Positions 61,684 to 64,000 of a stretch of 64,000 bases of DNA are shown piece by piece. The notes under the pieces were generated by a model. It was not told where the DNA came from and ran no database searches. It saw only the letters and a list, made by a program, of their open reading frames with translations. Position numbers and translations under genes: made by a program. Within the stretch, counting starts at the first letter, position 1. Every line of letters starts with the position of its first letter. Origin of the DNA: Leifsonia sp. 1010 (GTDB taxonomy: Bacteria > Actinomycetota > Actinomycetes > Actinomycetales > Microbacteriaceae); contig NZ_JAVDSL010000002.1 in the NCBI RefSeq assembly GCF_031455295.1, positions 248,001 through 312,000 of the forward strand. The letters run 5' to 3'.

Positions 61684-64000
61684 GTGAAGGCCATCCGAAG
61701 ATTCACCGTCCGCGCCGTCCTCCCCGAGAACCTCTCAGCACTGGAGGAGATCGCAGGCAACCTCCGCTGGTCCTGGCACGAGCCCACCAAGGAGCTGTTC
61801 GCCCGCATCTCGCCCGAGCTGTGGCAGCAGGTGAGGCATGATCCCATCGCCCTCCTCGGCGCCGTCGAGCCGTCGCGGCTCGCCGAGCTCGCCGCCGATC
61901 AGGGCTACGTCGACTGGGCGAACCACATCCGCGACGACCTGCGCGCGTACATCCACGACCCGCGCTGGTACCAGTCGCTCGGCGATGCCGCGCCGCAGAC
62001 CATCGCCTACTTCTCGCCCGAGTTCGGCATCGCCGCGACCCTGCCGCAGTACTCCGGCGGTCTCGGCATCCTCGCCGGCGACCACCTCAAGGCCGCAAGC
62101 GACCTCGGCGTGCCGCTCGTCGCCGCCGGGCTGTTCTACCGCTCCGGCTACTTCTCGCAGGCGATCACGCCCGACGGCTGGCAGCTGGAGAGCTACCCCG
62201 TGCTCGACCCGGACGGACTGCCGCTCAGCGTCCTCCGCAACCCCGACGGCACGCCCGTCCAGATCTCCCTCGCCCTGCCGGACGGCGTGCTGCACGCCCG
62301 CGTCTGGCAGGCGGCAGTGGGCCGCGTGAAACTGCTGCTGCTCGACACCGACATCCCCGACAACGAGGAGCGCCTCCGCTCGGTCACCGACCGCCTGTAC
62401 GGCGGCGGCGGCGAGCACCGGCTCCTCCAGGAGCTGCTGCTCGGAATCGGCGGCGTCCGCGCCGTGAAGGCGTGGACCGAGCTGACCGGCGCACCCGAGG
62501 CGGAGGTGTTCCACACCAACGAGGGGCACGCCGGCTTCCTGGGCCTGGAGCGCATCTCCGACCTGATCGGCGAGGGGCTCACCTTCGACCAGGCGCTGCA
62601 GGTCGTGCGCGCGGGGACCGTGTTCACGACGCACACGCCCGTCCCGGCCGGCATCGACCGGTTCGACAAGACGCTGATCCAGCGGTACTTCTCCACCTCC
62701 CTCCTGCCGGGAGTCAGCGCCGACCAGGTGCTGCCGCTCGGCGCGGAGGACTACCCGGGCGGCTCACCCGACGTGTTCAACATGGCGGTCATGGGCCTGC
62801 GCCTCGGCCAGCACGCGAACGGCGTCTCGAAGCTCCACGGCGACGTCTCCCGACACATGTTCAACGGCCTCTACCCGGGATTCGACCCGCAGGAGGTGCC
62901 GATCGACTCGGTCACCAACGGCGTCCACGCGCCCACCTGGACCGACCCGATGCTCCGCGCTCTCGCACTCGAGCGCCTCGGCACCGAGGACACGACGCAC
63001 GCCGACTGGGGCAACGCGTCGGCCGTCGGCGACGCCGATCTGTGGGGCGTCCGCAACCGGATGCGCGAGCAGCTGGTGCAGGACGCGCGGCGCCGCCTGA
63101 TGGCGGCGTGGGAGGACCAGAACCCGGGCGGCATCGCGCCGGCGTGGATGAGCGACCTGCTCGATCCGAACGTCCTCACCATCGGCTTCGCGCGGCGTGT
63201 GCCGACTTACAAGCGGCTCACCCTGATGCTGCACGACCCGGACCGGCTGCGCCGCATCCTCACCGACCCCGAGCGGCCCGTGCAGTTCGTCATCGCCGGC
63301 AAGTCGCATCCCGCCGACGACGAAGGCAAGCGCCTCATCCAGAAGCTCGTGCAGTTCGCGTCGGAGGCGGACATCCGCCAGCGCATGGTGTTCCTGCCCG
63401 ACTACGACATCGGGATGGCGCAGCTGCTCTATCCCGGAACCGACGTCTGGCTGAACAACCCGCTCCGACCCCTGGAGGCGTGCGGGACCTCGGGCATGAA
63501 GGCGGCCCTCAACGGCGCCCTCAACCTGTCGATCCTCGACGGCTGGTGGAACGAGTTCTACGACGGCGAGAACGGCTGGGCCATTCCGTCCGCGGACGCG
63601 GCCGGGGACGGCGCCGAGCGCGACGCGCTCGAGGCCGAGGCGATGTACGACCTGATCGAGCACCAGATCGCGCCGCGCTTCTACGAGCGCGACGGCGACG
63701 GCGTCCCGACCGCGTGGGTCTCGCGCATCCGCCACACGCTCGCCACGCTGTCGTCGCCGCTCTCGGCCGAGCGCATGGTGCGCGAGTACGTCGAGCGGCT
63801 CTACCTCCCGGCCTCGGACTACGAGAACCGGCTGAGCGAGAACGACTACGCCGAGGCGCGGTCGCTCGCCACCTGGAAGCAGCGGGTCGAGAGCGCGTGG
63901 CCCGGGGTCGCGGTGACGCACGTGGACGCGGGCGGTGTGGATGCGGTGCCGCAGGTCGGCGACGAGCTGCACGTGCGGGCCCTGGTCCAGCTGAACGGGC
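61684..64000 (+). CDS. glgP: Alpha-glucan (glycogen) phosphorylase, 3' end outside window
   Basis: 772 codons seen, incomplete at the window end. PLP-dependent phosphorolysis of alpha-1,4 glucan to glucose-1-phosphate. Marks: IAYFSPEFGIAATLPQYSGG, NEGHAGFLGLERI, TTHTPVPAGIDRF, NGVHAPTW, IGFARRVPTYKRLTL and the PLP-binding Lys in CGTSGMKAALNGALN. It starts VKAIRRFTVRAVLPENL, so it belongs to the actinobacterial/MalP-like phosphorylase type with N-terminal DUF3417-like region. The GTG start is chosen by TACAGT 7 nt upstream (leaderless). With GlgE/GlgB it gives both synthesis and breakdown of alpha-glucan. Confidence 0.95.
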   Translation, partial: MKAIRRFTVRAVLPENLSALEEIAGNLRWSWHEPTKELFARISPELWQQVRHDPIALLGAVEPSRLAELAADQGYVDWANHIRDDLRAYIHDPRWYQSLGDAAPQTIAYFSPEFGIAATLPQYSGGLGILAGDHLKAASDLGVPLVAAGLFYRSGYFSQAITPDGWQLESYPVLDPDGLPLSVLRNPDGTPVQISLALPDGVLHARVWQAAVGRVKLLLLDTDIPDNEERLRSVTDRLYGGGGEHRLLQELLLGIGGVRAVKAWTELTGAPEAEVFHTNEGHAGFLGLERISDLIGEGLTFDQALQVVRAGTVFTTHTPVPAGIDRFDKTLIQRYFSTSLLPGVSADQVLPLGAEDYPGGSPDVFNMAVMGLRLGQHANGVSKLHGDVSRHMFNGLYPGFDPQEVPIDSVTNGVHAPTWTDPMLRALALERLGTEDTTHADWGNASAVGDADLWGVRNRMREQLVQDARRRLMAAWEDQNPGGIAPAWMSDLLDPNVLTIGFARRVPTYKRLTLMLHDPDRLRRILTDPERPVQFVIAGKSHPADDEGKRLIQKLVQFASEADIRQRMVFLPDYDIGMAQLLYPGTDVWLNNPLRPLEACGTSGMKAALNGALNLSILDGWWNEFYDGENGWAIPSADAAGDGAERDALEAEAMYDLIEHQIAPRFYERDGDGVPTAWVSRIRHTLATLSSPLSAERMVREYVERLYLPASDYENRLSENDYAEARSLATWKQRVESAWPGVAVTHVDAGGVDAVPQVGDELHVRALVQLNG

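Overview
The window is high-GC, densely packed actinobacterial chromosome. The gene order DUF177-rpmF-rnc-mutM, smc, ftsY-ffh, rpsP-khpA-rimM-trmD-rplS-rnhB, DUF2469-yraN-yifB-dprA-xer-M23-rpsB-tsf-pyrH-frr-cdsA is the classical actinobacterial core arrangement. The style of the accessory genes (CHAD protein, hendecad coiled-coil protein, GlgE pathway, many leaderless transcripts) fits Microbacteriaceae, most likely a Leifsonia-like genus. Genus assignment is inference from gene content, not from a database match.

Layout. 1-4.7 kb: transglutaminase-like membrane protein, then DUF177, L32, RNase III and MutM. 4.7-6 kb: a non-coding cluster of AACGGAGG motifs and a GNAT acetyltransferase. 6.2-11.4 kb: a complete branched-chain amino acid ABC importer (livJHMGF), with a terminator/attenuator after the binding protein. 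11.5-15.1 kb: smc. 15.3-19.2 kb: an accessory block lying between smc and ftsY. It holds a small helical protein, a 736-residue unrecognised protein and two tandem paralogous lipoproteins; the first three genes are linked by ATGA-like TTGA overlaps. 19.3-25.4 kb: CHAD protein, ftsY, a DUF2004-like protein, ffh, and three paralogous SGNH lipoproteins. 25.5-31.3 kb: YbdK-type ligase, rpsP-khpA-rimM, an orphan degenerate PIN protein, a divergent GntR/MFS pair with a triple GGTATACC operator, and trmD. 31.4-38.2 kb: map, a small membrane protein, rplS, rnhB, DUF2469, yraN, yifB, dprA. 38.2-42.1 kb: a Xer recombinase carrying a 42-bp tandem repeat, a 21-unit 14-bp minisatellite, an M23-like protein and a sugar porter. 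42.1-49.3 kb: rpsB-tsf, pyrH, frr-cdsA, a DivIVA-domain protein, an Apf-like protein, a zinc-ribbon-like protein and an alpha/beta hydrolase. 49.3-57.3 kb: AI-2E family permease, a giant 52-hendecad coiled-coil protein, a two-module membrane protein, a YbbN-like protein and an NAD(P)-binding protein. 57.3-64 kb: glgB and glgE on the minus strand, divergent from glgP, which runs off the window.

How it works together. Most of the window is housekeeping: ribosome synthesis and maturation, SRP targeting (ftsY/ffh), chromosome organisation (smc, Xer, DprA/YifB), protein N-terminal processing, and glycogen or alpha-glucan metabolism. The most interesting parts are non-housekeeping. They are the smc-ftsY island with duplicated lipoproteins (a possible secreted-protein/immunity-like set, function unknown), the uninterrupted 52 x 11-residue coiled coil, the related repeats inside and beside xer, the triple palindromic operator, and several long intergenic palindromes. 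A recurring regulatory theme is a TANNNT box 5-9 nt before the start codon, indicating many leaderless mRNAs. I used this, with Shine-Dalgarno spacing, to choose several start codons. No tRNA, rRNA, CRISPR array, insertion sequence or prophage was seen.
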